Of a stretch of DNA of 64,000 nucleotides, positions 63,325 through 64,000 are shown piece by piece. Numbering within the stretch: the first letter of the stretch is position 1; each line of letters opens with the position of its first letter. Source of the DNA: Pyxidicoccus xibeiensis (GTDB lineage Bacteria > Myxococcota > Myxococcia > Myxococcales > Myxococcaceae); NCBI RefSeq assembly GCF_024198175.1, contig NZ_JAJVKV010000003.1, positions 186,001-250,000 on the forward strand, read 5' to 3'. The notes under the pieces are model-generated. The model saw only the letters and a list, made by a program, of their open reading frames with translations, had not been told where the DNA came from and ran no database searches. The translations under genes and the position numbers were made by a program.

Positions 63325-64000
63325 CTAGGCCTTGGCGTCAGGCTGCGTGGCCGGGGCTGCCGGCTGCGCGGGGAGCCCGTCGCCGGTGGCGCCGCCCTGC
63401 TGCGAGGCCGCGCGCTCCGCCATCGCCTCCTTGCGGGACAGGCGGATCTTCCCGGTCTTGTCGATGCTGACCACCTTCACCAGCACCTCGTCGCCTTCGT
63501 TCAGCACGTCGGAGACGCTCTTGACGCGCTTGTCGGACAGCTCCGAGATGTGGATGAGGCCGTCGGTGCCCGGGAACAGCTCCACGAAGGCGCCGAACTC
63601 GGCGATCTTCCGCACCGTGCCCGTGTAGATCTTCCCGATCTCCGCCTCGCGGGTGAGCGCCTGAATCATGGCGATGGCGGCCTTCACCGCGTCGCCGTTG
63701 GCGCTGGCGATGTCCACGCGGCCGGTGTCCTCGATGTTAATCGCGGCGCCGGTGCGGGCGATGATGTCCTTGATGACCTTGCCGCCCGGCCCGATGACGT
63801 TCTTGATGAACTCGGGACGAATCTGGATGGTGGTGATGCGCGGCGCGTACTGGCTGATCTCCTTGCGGGGCTGGGCCAGCGTCTTGAGCATCTCGTTCAG
63901 GATGTGGATGCGGCCCTGACGCGCCTGCTCCAGCGCGCGGCTCATGATCTCCGTGGTGAGGCCGGTGATCTTGATGTCCATCTGGATGGACGTGATGCCC
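63325..64000 (-). CDS. pnp: Polyribonucleotide nucleotidyltransferase, C-terminal part
   Basis: About 225 residues visible; the N-terminus is off the right edge. Reads [20 protein letters not shown] (end of the second RNase PH domain), then the KH domain with [20 protein letters not shown] and the S1 domain [20 protein letters not shown] and [14 protein letters not shown]. The C-terminal tail is Ala/Gln/Pro-rich ([20 protein letters not shown]). PNPase degrades RNA 3' to 5' with phosphate. A clear terminator follows. Confidence 0.96.
   Translation of the reverse strand, partial: GITSIQMDIKITGLTTEIMSRALEQARQGRIHILNEMLKTLAQPRKEISQYAPRITTIQIRPEFIKNVIGPGGKVIKDIIARTGAAINIEDTGRVDIASANGDAVKAAIAMIQALTREAEIGKIYTGTVRKIAEFGAFVELFPGTDGLIHISELSDKRVKSVSDVLNEGDEVLVKVVSIDKTGKIRLSRKEAMAERAASQQGGATGDGLPAQPAAPATQPDAKA

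Overview
The window is very GC-rich, has few long non-coding gaps and carries many secreted or lipid-anchored proteins, Ser/Thr kinase fusions and decayed gene fragments. Together with a relic of the double-CXXCG (SitI6-type) family that I know from Myxococcus, this points to a Myxococcaceae chromosome (Myxococcus, Pyxidicoccus or Corallococcus). No species call is possible from sequence reading alone.

Layout. 1-10.6 kb: a truncated GH114-type lipoprotein, a Gfo/Idh/MocA oxidoreductase, a DNRLRE-type lipoprotein, a 1704-residue Ser/Thr kinase-AAA-histidine kinase hybrid and a C39-like cysteine peptidase. 11-21 kb: three regulator modules. These are an AraC regulator divergent from a coupled monooxygenase/globin pair, a CMD-family protein next to a DUF616 glycosyltransferase-like gene, and a LysR regulator divergent from an enol-lactonase-like hydrolase with a 26-bp operator palindrome between them. 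A large FG-GAP secreted protein and an LRR protein follow. 21-44 kb: accessory DNA with lipoproteins, a copper radical oxidase, a serine hydrolase, a CARDB-repeat lipoprotein and many relics (transposase, integrase, DinG tail, immunity-protein tail, frameshifted lipoproteins). This part ends at the tmRNA gene ssrA. A 15-nt direct repeat of the ssrA 3' end, about 5.15 kb away, with an integrase relic beside ssrA, suggests an old ssrA-integrated island.

44.5-64 kb is core-like: an M16 peptidase pair, an OmpA/TSP3 outer-membrane protein, a TlpA-like thioredoxin coupled to a zinc-ribbon/CFI-box protein, an HtrA protease, a small zinc-finger protein, a TrmJ-type methyltransferase, purC and purB facing each other, and a six-gene minus-strand run: membrane protein, M23 peptidase, dut, Ser/Thr kinase-FGE fusion, ABC substrate-binding protein, purB. 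The last three genes overlap by 4 bases each. The window ends inside pnp.

The most unusual items are the kinase-FGE fusion translationally tied to purB, the AraC/monooxygenase/globin module, the ssrA-associated decayed island, the LysR operator and the set of precise gene relics. I see no CRISPR array, complete insertion sequence or intact prophage. Coordinates were derived by hand; start codons are chosen on ribosome-binding sites and family alignments from memory.
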